From positions 124,001-188,000 of the forward strand of contig NZ_LNRU01000005.1 in NCBI RefSeq assembly GCF_001468225.1: a DNA stretch of 64,000 bases, given 5' to 3'. This document shows, piece by piece, positions 20,249-30,937 of the stretch (positions are counted from its first letter, which is position 1; every line of letters starts with the position of its first letter). The DNA comes from Sphingopyxis sp. H053 (GTDB lineage: Bacteria; Pseudomonadota; Alphaproteobacteria; Sphingomonadales; Sphingomonadaceae). Below the pieces are notes generated by a model that saw only the letters and a program-made list of their open reading frames with translations, had not been told where the DNA came from and searched no databases. The translations under genes and the position numbers were made by a program.

Positions 20249-20382
20249 TTCCGGGTCCCGTCCTGGTTGCGCCAGCCGTTATGCGGGCCGGGCTTTTCCG
20301 ACTTGCGCGGATTGAACCCGCGCCAGACCGAATAGCCCATCCCGACCAGCAGGATGCTGGCAATCGCATGCACCGGGGTCAT
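20245..20382 (-). CDS. 45-residue single-span membrane peptide within the nuo operon
   Basis: Not similar to any family I recognise. It starts with ATG overlapping the nuoG stop (ATGA) and ends overlapping the nuoH start (ATGA), so it is locked into the operon by four-base overlaps on both sides. Residues 4-20 ([17 protein letters not shown]) form one hydrophobic helix; the remaining ~25 residues are basic and polar ([17 protein letters not shown]...), predicting N-out/C-in topology by the positive-inside rule. It could be an accessory subunit or assembly peptide of complex I; that role is inference from position only. The tight overlaps and clean membrane pattern make a real gene likely. Confidence 0.7.
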   Translation of the reverse strand: MTPVHAIASILLVGMGYSVWRGFNPRKSEKPGPHNGWRNQDGTRK

Positions 20383-22391
20383 TCCGCGGCCTCCGCAAAG
20401 TCTGCGCCATGGATCAGCTCTTCCGAGCAGCGCTGCATCGTCGGCGACGCGCGGCAGATGGCGTTGGTGAGGTAGAAATCCTTGATCGGCGACGGGATCG
20501 CGCGCGCTTCGGCCTTCGCGGGCAGCTTGGGCACCGTCCAGCCATAGTCGGCAAGGCCTTCGACGCCGAGCGCCGGCACCGCTGCGATCATCGCCGCGCG
20601 GCACTGCGCGAAGCTGTCGAACCCGAGGGATACGCCGAGCGCATCGGCGAGCGCACGGAAAATGCTCCAGTCCTCGCGCGCGTCGCCGGGGGCGAACACA
20701 GCCTTCTCGCTGCGCTGGACGCGGCCTTCGGTGTTGACCGTGGTGAAATCCTTTTCGGTCCATGCTGCCGCCGGCAAAATGACATCGGCCGCATGCGCGC
20801 CCTTGTCGCCATGGTGGCCGACATAGACCTTGAACGTATCGGGCAGCGCCGCGAAATCGACCTCGTCTGCGCCGAGGAAGAAGGCAAGCTTCGGCTTCGC
20901 CGCGATCACATCCTTGATCCCGCCGGGGAGACCATAACCGAGCATCAGCGAGCCCATGCGCGCGGCCGAGAAATGCACGACGTTATAGCCGTTCCAGCCG
21001 TCCTTGACCGCATTCACCGACTTGGCGAGCGCGAGGCCGGCGCCGTGGACGCCGGGCACCGACAAAGCGCCGCCGCCGAAGATCAGCATCGGACGCTCTG
21101 CACCCTTCAGCGCGTCGAGCACCGCCGCAGGCAGCTTCGAAACGAGCGACGCGTCGTCGCCGAGCCACTGTGCCTTGTAGGTCAGGTCGGTTTCGGGACC
21201 GATCGCGAAAACCTTCGCGCCCTTCTTCCACACCGCCTTGCGGATGCGCGTGTTGATCAGCGGCGCTTCCCAGCGCAGGTTCGTGCCGACGAGCAGGATC
21301 ACGTCGGCATTTTCGGCGTCGGCGATGCCGGTGTTGAAATTGACCGCCGACAGGCTGGTGACGTCATAGTCGAGGCCGGTCTGGCGTCCTTCGAGCAGGG
21401 TGCCGCCGAGTGCGTTCACCAGCGTCTTCGCGGCGAACATCGTCTCGCAATCGGCGAGGTCGCCCGCAATCGCGGCAACCGACGAACCGGCGTCGACGGC
21501 CGCGATGGCCGCAAAGGCTTCGGCCCAGCTCGCGGGCTGAAGCGCACCGTTCACGCGAACATAGGGCTGATCGAGGCGGCGACGGGTCAGGCCGTCGACA
21601 TGGTGGCGCGTCTTGTCGCTCGCCCATTCCTCATTCACGTCATCATTGACCCGCGGCAACACGCGCAGGACCTGACGGCCGCGCGCGTCGATGCGCACGT
21701 TGGTGCCGACCGCGTCCATCATGTCGATACCGAGCGTCTTCGAAAGCTCCCACGGGCGCGCTTCGAACGCATAGGGCTTCGACGTCAGCGCACCGACGGG
21801 GCAGAGGTCGACGACATTGCCGCTGAGCTCGCTCGCAACCGCGCGCTCGAGATAGCTTGTGATCTGCATATTCTCGCCGCGATAGATCGCGCCGATGTCT
21901 TCGACGCCCGCGACTTCCTCCGCAAAGCGAACGCAGCGCGTGCACTGGATGCAGCGAGTCATCACCGTCTTGACGATGGGCCCCATATATTTCTCGGTGA
22001 CCGCGCGCTTATTCTCGTCATAGCGCGTCGCGCCGCGGCCATAGGCGACCGACTGGTCCTGCAGATCGCATTCGCCGCCCTGGTCGCAGATCGGACAGTC
22101 GAGCGGGTGGTTGATGAGCAGGAACTCCATCACCCCTTCGCGCGCCTTCTTGACCATCGGGCTGTCGGTCTTGATCACCTGCCCTTCGGCGGTCGGCAGC
22201 GCGCACGACGCCTGCGGCTTCGGCGGACCCGGCGCGACTTCGACGAGGCACATGCGGCAATTGCCGGCGATCGACAGGCGTTCATGGTAGCAGAAGCGCG
22301 GAATTTCCTTCCCCGCCAGCTCGCACGCCTGCAGAACGGTCGCGCCCTGCGGGACGTCGAGTTCTACGCCATCTACGGTTACTTTAGGCAT
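20379..22391 (-). CDS. nuoG: NADH-quinone oxidoreductase subunit G
   Basis: 670 residues, typical of alphaproteobacterial/mitochondrial-type NuoG. The N-terminal ferredoxin domain has the [2Fe-2S] cysteines in CYHERLSIAGNCRMCLVEV; the N5 site reads HPLDCPICDQGGECDLQ; and TRCIQCTRCVRFAEEVAG plus VDLCPVGALTSKP carry further [4Fe-4S] ligands. A molybdopterin-oxidoreductase-like domain without cofactor follows. It moves electrons along the peripheral arm from NuoF. It lies 9 bases after the exported Cys-protein gene and overlaps the 45-residue gene at its end. Confidence 0.97.
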   Translation of the reverse strand: MPKVTVDGVELDVPQGATVLQACELAGKEIPRFCYHERLSIAGNCRMCLVEVAPGPPKPQASCALPTAEGQVIKTDSPMVKKAREGVMEFLLINHPLDCPICDQGGECDLQDQSVAYGRGATRYDENKRAVTEKYMGPIVKTVMTRCIQCTRCVRFAEEVAGVEDIGAIYRGENMQITSYLERAVASELSGNVVDLCPVGALTSKPYAFEARPWELSKTLGIDMMDAVGTNVRIDARGRQVLRVLPRVNDDVNEEWASDKTRHHVDGLTRRRLDQPYVRVNGALQPASWAEAFAAIAAVDAGSSVAAIAGDLADCETMFAAKTLVNALGGTLLEGRQTGLDYDVTSLSAVNFNTGIADAENADVILLVGTNLRWEAPLINTRIRKAVWKKGAKVFAIGPETDLTYKAQWLGDDASLVSKLPAAVLDALKGAERPMLIFGGGALSVPGVHGAGLALAKSVNAVKDGWNGYNVVHFSAARMGSLMLGYGLPGGIKDVIAAKPKLAFFLGADEVDFAALPDTFKVYVGHHGDKGAHAADVILPAAAWTEKDFTTVNTEGRVQRSEKAVFAPGDAREDWSIFRALADALGVSLGFDSFAQCRAAMIAAVPALGVEGLADYGWTVPKLPAKAEARAIPSPIKDFYLTNAICRASPTMQRCSEELIHGADFAEAAE

Positions 22392-22400
22392 CGGTTTTCC

Positions 22401-22750
22401 TCACTCCTCAACCGGAGCGCAATTATCTTCGCCGGACGCGTCTTTTGTGCACATCACGACGGAAGCATCGGTTTCTTTGTCGGGTCGAATTTCAGAGGGA
22501 CGCGTTGCTGCCAGACGCTTCTTCAACTGCTTCAGATCGATATTCATCGAACCCCCGCAAGGCATAACGGCTCTCATGAACAGAGCCGCCTCTTTCGTCT
22601 TATCCTGACTATCGATGTAACGCGCTGTAGACGTCGGCGATTCTTGCCACATGCACTCGACGAGCGCATCCATCTTGCCCTTTGCCGTTGCCGGCGCGGC
22701 CATTGCCACACAGCCAACAGCTATTCCGATAACAACAAGGCTACGACCAA

Positions 22751-22754
<4 letters not shown>
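22401..22754 (-). CDS. exported cysteine-containing protein inside the nuo operon
   Basis: 117 residues of unrecognised family. The ATG overlaps the nuoF stop as ATGA. A signal peptide (about 1-24, hydrophobic [15 protein letters not shown], cleavage near ATA-KG) precedes a mature part with four cysteines (about 34, 66, 102 and 112), which could pair in the periplasm. The second half is charged. The DNA is visibly richer in A+T than the flanking nuo genes. It stands between nuoF and nuoG, whose products act in the cytoplasm, so a direct complex I role is doubtful. It may be a passenger gene that uses the operon's expression. Confidence 0.7.
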
Positions 22755-24040
<1,286 letters not shown>

Positions 24041-24043
24041 GGC

Positions 24044-24712
24044 TTACCATTCCTTCCGATAGTCGTGGTTGGCCTTGACCATTTCCTTCAGCGTCGTCGG
24101 GCCGCCGTCGGGCTCGCTCGTGTGACGGTTCGCAAGCTGCGTTCCCGCCTTCGGCTGCTCGCCCGCAGCGAGCGCATCGAGGATGCGGACGGTGCTGTCG
24201 TAATCGAGGTCTTCGTAATTATCGTCGTTGATCTGGACCATCGGCGCGTTGGTGCACGTGCCCATGCACTCGACCTCGGTCAGCGTGAACAGGCCGTCGG
24301 GGGTGGTCTTGCCCTTGACCATGCCGCGGTTCTTGCACGCGGCCATCACATCGTCCGACCCGCGCAGCAGGCACGGTGTCGTGCCGCAGACCTGCACATG
24401 ATAGCGGCCGACGGGCACGAGATTATACATCGTGTAGAAGGTCGCGACCTCATAGGCGCGGATGAACGGCATATCGAGATGTGCCGCGACATATTCGATC
24501 ACCGGCACGGGCAGCCAACCCTGCGTCTGCGTCTCAGCGCCGACCTGGCGCTGCGCGAGATCGAGCAGCGGCATCACCGCCGAGCGCTGGCGCCCCGCGG
24601 GGTAGCGCGCGATAACCGCCTTCGCCTTTTCGGCATTTTCCGCCGTCCACGCAAAAGCGCCCCAGCGCGCGCGGGTTTCGGCTTCGTCGGGAATTTGGGG
24701 TGCGTCAGCCAT
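24044..24712 (-). CDS. nuoE: NADH-quinone oxidoreductase subunit E
   Basis: 222 residues. A thioredoxin-like [2Fe-2S] domain has CGTTPCLLRG and CMGTCTNAPM, supplying the four cysteines of cluster N1a. It belongs to the NADH-dehydrogenase module with NuoF. The last ~30 residues are polar and Gly/Thr-rich, ending near LKEMVKANHDYRKEW. The ATG shares one base with the stop of the exported-protein gene upstream (TAATG). Confidence 0.96.
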   Translation of the reverse strand: MADAPQIPDEAETRARWGAFAWTAENAEKAKAVIARYPAGRQRSAVMPLLDLAQRQVGAETQTQGWLPVPVIEYVAAHLDMPFIRAYEVATFYTMYNLVPVGRYHVQVCGTTPCLLRGSDDVMAACKNRGMVKGKTTPDGLFTLTEVECMGTCTNAPMVQINDDNYEDLDYDSTVRILDALAAGEQPKAGTQLANRHTSEPDGGPTTLKEMVKANHDYRKEW

Positions 24713-25242
24713 TATTGCGCCTTCGGTGCGTCAACTGGAACATAAACGGGAGGCGGCGGCGATGGAGGAACATAGCTCGCACACTGCGACTTCGTGATGC
24801 CCTTTTTGAAACGAGTATAGCGAGAGACTGCCGTCACAACTTGCTCACCAACCTTCGAAACATCGAGGTGAAAGCTCGGCGAATAGCATCCGGCATCATC
24901 CGCCGACTGATTGGGACAGGACCACGCTAATTTCGCATCGGCCGGATATCCAATCACCGCCTCTGCATCTTCGCACGAGGACACCAATTCTGCGAACTCA
25001 GTCGGAGCTAAAAAGACCGTCGGCCCACCCAGCGAAGACATGTCAACAATCGACAGATTGAAAGACCCTACAAGTCGATTGATCGCAGCGGCGTCCTTAT
25101 TTTTGAACGCCAGCCGTATCTCTTTCGCATATTCGGATCGCGATGCCTCGCGAGGGTCCGTTTGCGCGTGGGCAGCAGGCACGACAACGCAAGACAAAAG
25201 GCCGATCAACCCCATTTGTTTCAAGGAATTCACGACGTTCAC
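24712..25242 (-). CDS. exported protein of unknown family inside the nuo operon
   Basis: 176 residues. The start is GTG, overlapping the nuoD stop as GTGA; the stop overlaps the nuoE start as TAATG. A signal peptide (about 1-27, ending VPAAHAQ) is followed by a region with Cys in [21 protein letters not shown] and SQCASY (four mature cysteines) and a Pro-rich C-terminus ([13 protein letters not shown]). The DNA is richer in A+T than its neighbours, hinting at later insertion. No homology to known complex I subunits is apparent. It is predicted periplasmic, so on the opposite side of the membrane from NuoD and NuoE. Confidence 0.7.
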   Translation of the reverse strand: MNVVNSLKQMGLIGLLSCVVVPAAHAQTDPREASRSEYAKEIRLAFKNKDAAAINRLVGSFNLSIVDMSSLGGPTVFLAPTEFAELVSSCEDAEAVIGYPADAKLAWSCPNQSADDAGCYSPSFHLDVSKVGEQVVTAVSRYTRFKKGITKSQCASYVPPSPPPPVYVPVDAPKAQ

Positions 25243-26495
25243 CGATCACACTCCCCGAACACGACGTCGATCGCGCCGATGATCGCGGTGGTATCGGCGA
25301 GCATGTGGCCCTTCGACATCATGTCCATTGCCTGCAGGTGCGAAAACGCCGTCGGGCGGATCTTGCAGCGGTAGGGCTTGTTGCTGCCGTCGCTGACCAG
25401 ATAGACGCCGAATTCGCCCTTGGGGCTTTCGGTCGCGACATAGACTTCGCCCGCCGGGACGTGGAAGCCTTCGGTATAGAGCTTGAAGTGGTGGATCAGC
25501 GATTCCATCGACTGCTTCATCTCGCCGCGCTTCGGCGGGACGACCTTGCGGTCGAGGCTGGCGATCGGGCCGGTGGGCATGTCGCGCAGGCACTGCAGGA
25601 TGATGCGCGCCGACTGATAGACTTCCTGCACACGGACCATGAAGCGGTCGTAGCAGTCGCCGCGGGTGCCGACGGGAATGTCGAATTCCATCGACGCATA
25701 GGCGTCATAGGGCTGCGACTTGCGCAGATCCCACGCGATGCCGCTGCCGCGGATCATCGGGCCCGAGAAGCCCCACGCCAGCGCGTCTTCCTTCGACACC
25801 GTCGCGATGTCGACGTTCCGCTGCTTGAAGATGCGGTTGTCGATGACGAGGCTCATCGCGTCGCCGAACAGTTTCGGCAGGCGTTTTTCGCACCATTCGC
25901 CGATGTCGTAGAGCAGTCGTTCGGGCACATCCTGGTGGACGCCGCCCGGACGAAAATAGGCGCTGTGCATGCGTGCGCCGCTCGCGCGCTCGAAGAAGTT
26001 GAGGCAATCCTCGCGCAGCTCGAACACCCAGAGATTCGGGGTCATCGCGCCGACGTCCATGACGTGCGACCCGATGTTGAGCATGTGATTGCAGATGCGC
26101 GTCAGCTCGGCGAACAGCGTACGCAGATATTGCGCGCGCGCCGGAACTTCGAGATCGAGCAGCTTCTCGATCGCGAGAACATAGCTGTGCTCCATTCCGA
26201 GCGGCGAGCAATAGTCGAGCCGGTCGAAATAGGGCAAAGCCTGCAGATAGGTCTTATACTCGATCAGCTTTTCGGTGCCGCGGTGGAGCAGCCCGACGTG
26301 CGGATCGACGCGCTCGATGATCTCACCGTCGAGCTCGAGCACGAGGCGCAAAACGCCGTGCGCCGCGGGGTGCTGCGGACCGAAGTTGATCGTGTAGTTG
26401 GTGACGGCCTGATCGCCCACCGTATTGGCGGTGTCGACCGGATAGCCTTCGAACAGGTCGCCACCATAATGATGGACGTTCGGAGAGTCGGTCAT
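25239..26495 (-). CDS. nuoD: NADH-quinone oxidoreductase subunit D
   Basis: 418 residues, the 49-kDa subunit, related to the large subunit of NiFe hydrogenases. Segments: [49 protein letters not shown] and the C-terminal [12 protein letters not shown], all conserved around the quinone site. The His in the first motif and a Tyr are the expected ubiquinone contacts. It overlaps nuoC upstream (ATGA) and the inserted GTG gene downstream (GTGA). Confidence 0.97.
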   Translation of the reverse strand: MTDSPNVHHYGGDLFEGYPVDTANTVGDQAVTNYTINFGPQHPAAHGVLRLVLELDGEIIERVDPHVGLLHRGTEKLIEYKTYLQALPYFDRLDYCSPLGMEHSYVLAIEKLLDLEVPARAQYLRTLFAELTRICNHMLNIGSHVMDVGAMTPNLWVFELREDCLNFFERASGARMHSAYFRPGGVHQDVPERLLYDIGEWCEKRLPKLFGDAMSLVIDNRIFKQRNVDIATVSKEDALAWGFSGPMIRGSGIAWDLRKSQPYDAYASMEFDIPVGTRGDCYDRFMVRVQEVYQSARIILQCLRDMPTGPIASLDRKVVPPKRGEMKQSMESLIHHFKLYTEGFHVPAGEVYVATESPKGEFGVYLVSDGSNKPYRCKIRPTAFSHLQAMDMMSKGHMLADTTAIIGAIDVVFGECDR

Positions 26496-27394
26496 GCGTC
26501 ACCTCCAGTTTTAGGCTTGCGCGGTGCGCGCGGCTTCGGCGGAGCCTTTTCGGCCTTCGCGGTCGCCGGCGTTTTCGCGGCCTTGGTCGAAGGCTTCGCG
26601 CTCGCGCCATCGCGGCTCGTCTTTGCGGCCTTGATGTTGGCCTTCGCCCCTGCCCCGGTCTGCTCCGGCTTTTCGGTGGTCTTCGGAGTCGGCGGCGGCG
26701 GCGCCTTCGCCTGGTCGTCGGCCTTCTTGACCTCGGCCGCGGTCAGCGGCGTCGGCGCGCCCTTGCCCGGCGCTTCGCCGGTGCCGCCGGCCTTTTCATC
26801 GCCGGGCAGTACATAGTCGGCGCCTTCCCATGGGCTGAGGAAGTCGAAATTGCGGAAATCCTGCGCGAGCTTCACCGGCTCGTAGACGACGCGCTTGTCC
26901 TCTTCGCTGTACCGCAGCTCGGTATAGCCGGTCAGCGGGAAATCCTTGCGCTGCGGGTGCCCCTGGAAACCATAGTCGGTCAGGATGCGGCGGAGGTCCG
27001 GATTGCCCGCGAACAGTACGCCGTACATGTCGAACACTTCGCGTTCGAGCCAGCCGGCGACCGGCCAGACGGGCACGATGCTCGGCACCGGCGTCGCTTC
27101 GTCGGTGCAGACGCGGACGCGCAGGCGATGATTCTTGGTCACGCTGAGCAGGTGATAGACGACCTCGAACCGCTCGGCGCGGTCGGGATAGTCCACCCCG
27201 GCGATTTCCATCAGCTGCTGATATTCCATCTTGTCGCGCAGCGCGATCATCACGCCCGCGATCGCTTCGCGATCGACGGTGATGCTGTCTTCATCGGCGG
27301 CATGGACATGCATGAGCATGTCTTTGCCGAGCAGCGCCTTAAGCTCCGCGTCGATATGGGCGCGGCGGGCGACGAGGGGTGCGGCATGGGTCAT
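26492..27394 (-). CDS. nuoC: NADH-quinone oxidoreductase subunit C with long low-complexity tail
   Basis: 300 residues; the family domain ends near residue 190. Conserved segments are [39 protein letters not shown] and YVEL-like [17 protein letters not shown]. From about 200 to 300 the protein is a Lys/Ala/Pro/Thr-rich tail (for example [20 protein letters not shown] and [14 protein letters not shown]), strongly basic and probably disordered. The core docks with NuoD and NuoB in the connecting arm. The ATG shares a base with the nuoB stop (TGATG). Confidence 0.95.
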   Translation of the reverse strand: MTHAAPLVARRAHIDAELKALLGKDMLMHVHAADEDSITVDREAIAGVMIALRDKMEYQQLMEIAGVDYPDRAERFEVVYHLLSVTKNHRLRVRVCTDEATPVPSIVPVWPVAGWLEREVFDMYGVLFAGNPDLRRILTDYGFQGHPQRKDFPLTGYTELRYSEEDKRVVYEPVKLAQDFRNFDFLSPWEGADYVLPGDEKAGGTGEAPGKGAPTPLTAAEVKKADDQAKAPPPPTPKTTEKPEQTGAGAKANIKAAKTSRDGASAKPSTKAAKTPATAKAEKAPPKPRAPRKPKTGGDA

Positions 27395-27948
27395 CAGCGT
27401 TCGATCGTCCCGGTGCGGCGGATTTTCCGCTGCAACTGCATCACGCCGTAAAGCAGGGCCTCAGCAGTCGGCGGGCAGCCGGGGACATAGATGTCCACGG
27501 GCACGATGCGGTCGCAGCCGCGCACCACCGAATAGCTGTAGTGATAATAGCCGCCGCCGTTGGCGCAGCTGCCCATCGAGATCACGTATTTCGGGTTCGA
27601 CATCTGGTCGTAGACGCGGCGGAGCGCCGGGGCCATCTTGTTGCAGAGCGTGCCCGCGACGATCATCACGTCCGACTGGCGCGGCGATGCGCGCGGCGCG
27701 GCACCGAAACGTTCCATGTCATAGCGCGGCATGTTGACGTGGATCATCTCGACCGCGCAGCATGCGAGGCCAAAGGTCATCCACCACAGCGAGCCGGTGC
27801 GCGCCCAGTTGAACAGATCCTCGGTAGAGGTGACGAGAAAGCCCTTGTCGCCGACTTCGCTGTTGAGGTCGTCGAAGAACGCCATGTCGGGGTTCGTCCC
27901 CGGGGCAACCGGCATCTGGCCGGGCGGCAGGATGATCGAGCTGCTCAT
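27394..27948 (-). CDS. nuoB: NADH-quinone oxidoreductase subunit B
   Basis: 184 residues from the ATG at 27948, which overlaps the nuoA stop as ATGA; an upstream in-frame start would extend into nuoA. The N2 [4Fe-4S] cluster ligands are present: [11 protein letters not shown] (tandem cysteines), [12 protein letters not shown] and [14 protein letters not shown]. It donates electrons to ubiquinone with NuoD. Length is typical. Confidence 0.97.
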   Translation of the reverse strand: MSSSIILPPGQMPVAPGTNPDMAFFDDLNSEVGDKGFLVTSTEDLFNWARTGSLWWMTFGLACCAVEMIHVNMPRYDMERFGAAPRASPRQSDVMIVAGTLCNKMAPALRRVYDQMSNPKYVISMGSCANGGGYYHYSYSVVRGCDRIVPVDIYVPGCPPTAEALLYGVMQLQRKIRRTGTIER

Positions 27949-28319
27949 TCCCAGTCCAACGCCCCTTTCTTCCACGCATACACAAGGCCGAGCGTCAGTT
28001 CAGCGAGGAAAATCATCATCGTCGCCCAACCGGCCCAGCCAATTTCCTCAAGGCTCACGGCCCAGGGAAAGAGGAAGGCGGCTTCGAGGTCGAAGATGAT
28101 GAAAAGAATGGCGACGAGGTAGAAACGCACGTCGAACTGGCTGCGCGCGTCTTCAAAAGCGGGGAAACCGCATTCATATTCGGTCAGCTTCGCCGGATCG
28201 GGCTTGTGCGCCCCGGTCAGCCGCGCGACGCCCATCGGAAGAAACACGAAGGCGGAGGACAGGCCGACGGCGACGACCAGAAAGATCAGGATCGGCAAAT
28301 ATTGCGTCAGATCGACCAT
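27945..28319 (-). CDS. nuoA: NADH-quinone oxidoreductase subunit A
   Basis: 124 residues with three hydrophobic helices, and the conserved loop [20 protein letters not shown] containing the family's ECG motif. It is the ND3-like subunit. First gene of the operon: the 229 bases upstream (28320-28548) lie between the divergent nuoA and YbjN-like genes and probably hold the nuo promoter, though no clear -35/-10 pair stood out. It overlaps nuoB by four bases. Confidence 0.97.
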   Translation of the reverse strand: MVDLTQYLPILIFLVVAVGLSSAFVFLPMGVARLTGAHKPDPAKLTEYECGFPAFEDARSQFDVRFYLVAILFIIFDLEAAFLFPWAVSLEEIGWAGWATMMIFLAELTLGLVYAWKKGALDWE

Positions 28320-28548
28320 GGGAGCTCGCAGTTCTGTTGTTCATATTTTGGGGTGTCTGGCACCCGTTTATCGGGGGCGCTTTAGGCCACGAAGCCGCGT
28401 GTCGCAAGCGCTGCGGGCAGGAATTTCGTATCGCGTGCGACCAAAAGCACAAAGGCCGCTGGTGACAGCCCCTATCGCTGTGATACCCCACCCGAAAAGG
28501 GTCGGAGTACCGCGCTTTCAGGGCGCAACTTGGATAAAGGGAGCTTCC

Positions 28549-29031
28549 ATGGGACCAACTACCACTCGCGCCGCGCTCGCCTTGGGCGTCGCTGCACTTT
28601 TTGCGGCGACTCCGGCCAAGGCCGAGCTGATCAACGCGTCGAATCCCGCAACGATCAAGGCGATCCTCGAGTCGCAGGGCTGGCCCGCGACGCTGATCAG
28701 CAAGCCCGGCGACGATCCCTATCTCGAAAGCAATCGCAACGGCCTGAAATTCCTCGTTCTCTTCATGAACTGCGAAGAAAGCAAGAAGTGCAAGACGCTG
28801 CAATATTATATGGGCTTCAGCGACGCGAAGGACGTCTCGCTCGACAAGCTCAACAAGTGGAACAAGGACAAGCGCTTCGCGCGTGCCTATAAGGATGACG
28901 AGGGCGATCCGGTGCTCGAAATGGACGTCGACCTCGATTTCGCAGGCATCCCGCGCGAGAATGTCGGCGAGACCTTCAACACCTGGGCGTCGCTGATGGA
29001 CAGCTTTCGCGAATATGTTTTCGAGAAGTGA
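28549..29031 (+). CDS. exported YbjN domain protein
   Basis: 160 residues from the ATG at 28549, with AAAGGGAG 6-8 bases upstream; the much longer frame upstream is intergenic. A signal peptide (1-25, ending TPAKAE) precedes a YbjN/type III secretion chaperone-like fold with the pattern IKAILESQGWPATLISKPGD, LKFLVLFMNCEESKKCKTLQ and a C-terminal helix with WASLMDSFREYVF. The two Cys in the mature part are close (NCEESKKC). YbjN-like domains usually act as chaperone-like binding modules; exported versions are common in sphingomonads with unknown role. Confidence 0.8.
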   Translation: MGPTTTRAALALGVAALFAATPAKAELINASNPATIKAILESQGWPATLISKPGDDPYLESNRNGLKFLVLFMNCEESKKCKTLQYYMGFSDAKDVSLDKLNKWNKDKRFARAYKDDEGDPVLEMDVDLDFAGIPRENVGETFNTWASLMDSFREYVFEK

Positions 29032-29045
29032 CCTGACCAATCATT

Positions 29046-29121
29046 CGTCACCCCGGACTTGATCCGGGGTCCCGCTTTTCAGCGTCGCCGAGCGGGATGC
29101 CGGATCAAGTCCGGCATGACG
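29046..29121. repeat. inverted pair of DNA repeats after the YbjN gene
   Basis: CGTCACCCCGGACTTGATCC, continuing to about 29079, is followed by a reverse-orientation degenerate copy at about 29092-29121 ending CCGGCATGACG. The CCGGACTTGATCCGG core is the well-known alphaproteobacterial intergenic palindrome. The pair forms a long imperfect hairpin between the convergent YbjN-like and SuhB-like genes and may act as a transcription end or simply be a mobile repeat. Confidence 0.85.
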
Positions 29122-29130
29122 AAAAGAAGG

Positions 29131-29949
29131 TCAGGCGTTGCGGAGTGCGCCCGCGACGAGCTTCTGCAGCTTCGAATGCACCGCGGCGCTGCCCGCGATG
29201 AATTCGCTGCGCTCGATCGCCCGATCGCCGCCGCGGAAATCGCTCACGAAGCCGCCAGCCTCGCGCACGAGCAACATGCCCGCTGCAACGTCCCAGACCT
29301 TGAGGTCGCTTTCCCAGAAACCGTCGTAACGCCCAGCCGCGACCCATGCGAGGTCGAGGCTGGCGGCACCGAAGCGGCGGATGCCGGCGACTTCGGGCGC
29401 GACCGCGCCGAAAATGCGGCTCCACTGCGCCATATTGCCATGGCCCATGTACGGAATGCCGGTCGAGATCAGGCACTCGTTGAGGTGGCGGCGCGATGCG
29501 ACGCGCAGGCGGCGATCGTGCAGCCAGGCGCCGCGGCCGCGTTCGGCCCAATAGCTTTCGTCGGTGACGGGCTGATAGACCAGCGCCGCGGTGACGTCGC
29601 CCCAGCCGCCGCCGGGTTTCGGTTCCTGCACCGCGATCGAGATCGCGAAATGCGGGATCGCGTGAAGGAAGTTCGACGTACCGTCGAGCGGATCGATGAT
29701 GAAGCGCGGCTTGCCGGGTTCGCCTTCGATGATTCCGCCTTCTTCGAGCACAAAGCCCCAGCCCGGACGATCGCGACCGAGTTCGTCATAGAGCGTGCGC
29801 TCGGCGGCCTGGTCGGCCTTCGACACGAAATCGGCCGGCCCCTTCTGCGAGACCTGCAGGTGCTCGATTTCGCCAAAGTCGCGGCGCAGCTTCGTGCCGG
29901 CCTTGCGCGCGGCGCGTTCCATGACGGTGATGATGCCCGATACGGCCAC
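29131..29949 (-). CDS. inositol monophosphatase family protein (SuhB-like)
   Basis: 272 residues from a GTG that overlaps the cupin stop (TAGTG); an ATG nine codons in is an alternative, but related proteins begin with a similar AVSGIITVM segment. Metal and phosphate motifs: WGFVLEEGG, DPLDGTSNFLHAIPHFAISI and KVWDVAAGMLLVREAGG, all family hallmarks. It hydrolyses inositol-1-phosphate or related sugar phosphates with Mg2+; E. coli SuhB also has a role in rRNA antitermination. Which role applies here cannot be told from sequence. Confidence 0.92.
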   Translation of the reverse strand: MAVSGIITVMERAARKAGTKLRRDFGEIEHLQVSQKGPADFVSKADQAAERTLYDELGRDRPGWGFVLEEGGIIEGEPGKPRFIIDPLDGTSNFLHAIPHFAISIAVQEPKPGGGWGDVTAALVYQPVTDESYWAERGRGAWLHDRRLRVASRRHLNECLISTGIPYMGHGNMAQWSRIFGAVAPEVAGIRRFGAASLDLAWVAAGRYDGFWESDLKVWDVAAGMLLVREAGGFVSDFRGGDRAIERSEFIAGSAAVHSKLQKLVAGALRNA

Positions 29950-30266
29950 TATACGGATCCCTTACGTTCTACGACCAAAATGCGGGCCTCGCCCACCGGA
30001 TGCGCCACATGTTCGTCGCCGACATCGGCTACAAACATGTCGCCGGCGGCGAGGCGCGCAACATGCTCCTCGCCCGCCTCTCGATAATGCATGTCGACGG
30101 TCCCGGCGATGACGCAAAACAGTTCGGCGCCGTCGTTGACATGCCATTTATATGGCTGGTCCGTCCAATGCAGACGGACGCTGGCGCCTTCGATCTCGAC
30201 GAGATCGCGCGCCCCCCACGCGCGGTCGGCCCGAAAGCTCCGCGCGTCGGTGACGATCTTAGCCAT
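29949..30266 (-). CDS. small cupin domain protein
   Basis: 105 residues, a single beta-barrel cupin. The conserved cupin motif 1 region reads YKWHVNDGAELFCVIAGTVD and motif 2 AAGDMFVADVGDEHVAHPVG. The His and Glu positions suggest metal binding, in the manner of mannose-6-phosphate-isomerase-type cupins. It lies between efp and the SuhB-like gene with one-base overlaps on both sides (TGATG and TAGTG), so all three are cotranscribed. Substrate unknown. Confidence 0.85.
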   Translation of the reverse strand: MAKIVTDARSFRADRAWGARDLVEIEGASVRLHWTDQPYKWHVNDGAELFCVIAGTVDMHYREAGEEHVARLAAGDMFVADVGDEHVAHPVGEARILVVERKGSV

Positions 30267-30829
30267 CAGTCGGCGCGGCGGACATATTCGCGGTCGTACA
30301 CATGCACAACGATCTTGGTTCCGCTCGTGATGTGCGGCGGCACCATCACGCGCACGCCATTGTCGAGGATCGCGGGCTTGTACGACGACGAAGCGGTCTG
30401 GCCCTTCACCACCGCGTCAGCCTCGACGATCGTCGCTTCGATCGTTTCGGGCAGTTCGACCGAGATCGGGCGCTCTTCCCAAAGTTCGAGAACGACGTCC
30501 ATGCCGTCCTGCAGGAATTCATGCGCTTCGCCGACGACATCCTTGGAGATGTTGATCTGTTCGAACGTGTCCTTGTCCATGAACACCAGGTCGTCGCCCT
30601 CGGCATAGAGGAACTGGAAATCCTTGGTGTCGAGGCGGACCTTTTCGACCGTGTCGGCGCTGCGGAAGCGGTTGTTGAGCTTACGCCCGTCGATCAAATT
30701 CTTGGCTTCGACCTGCATATAGGCGCCGCCCTTGCCCGGCTGGGTGTGCTGGATCTTGGTGACCTTCCAGATCCCCTTTTCATATTCGATAATATTGCCG
30801 GGACGGATTTCAACGCCGGTGATTTTCAT
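30266..30829 (-). CDS. efp: elongation factor P
   Basis: 187 residues from the ATG at 30829, three codons inside the longest frame. Three beta-barrel domains are present; the modification loop reads THQPGKG-like [12 protein letters not shown], with the Lys (about residue 33) at the position modified by beta-lysylation or rhamnosylation in other bacteria. C-terminal signature: [22 protein letters not shown] relieves ribosome stalling at polyproline. The modification enzyme gene is not in this window. The gene leads the efp-cupin-SuhB group; 30839-30937 upstream separates it from the OPT transporter gene. Confidence 0.95.
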   Translation of the reverse strand: MKITGVEIRPGNIIEYEKGIWKVTKIQHTQPGKGGAYMQVEAKNLIDGRKLNNRFRSADTVEKVRLDTKDFQFLYAEGDDLVFMDKDTFEQINISKDVVGEAHEFLQDGMDVVLELWEERPISVELPETIEATIVEADAVVKGQTASSSYKPAILDNGVRVMVPPHITSGTKIVVHVYDREYVRRAD

Positions 30830-30937
30830 CGCGCACACTCACTAGACAAGGATGGAAAGAGCAAAGCAGCGCCCGCCGGGCACAGCTATCAGGTGCGCGC
30901 CTTTAGCCGCGCCAGCGCCGAAGGGCAAGCCGCAGCG

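Noticed and set aside
26492..26800. Separate gene for the NuoC tail
   Set aside because: The frame is continuous with NuoC, without a start codon plus ribosome-binding site at the junction; best read as a C-terminal extension.
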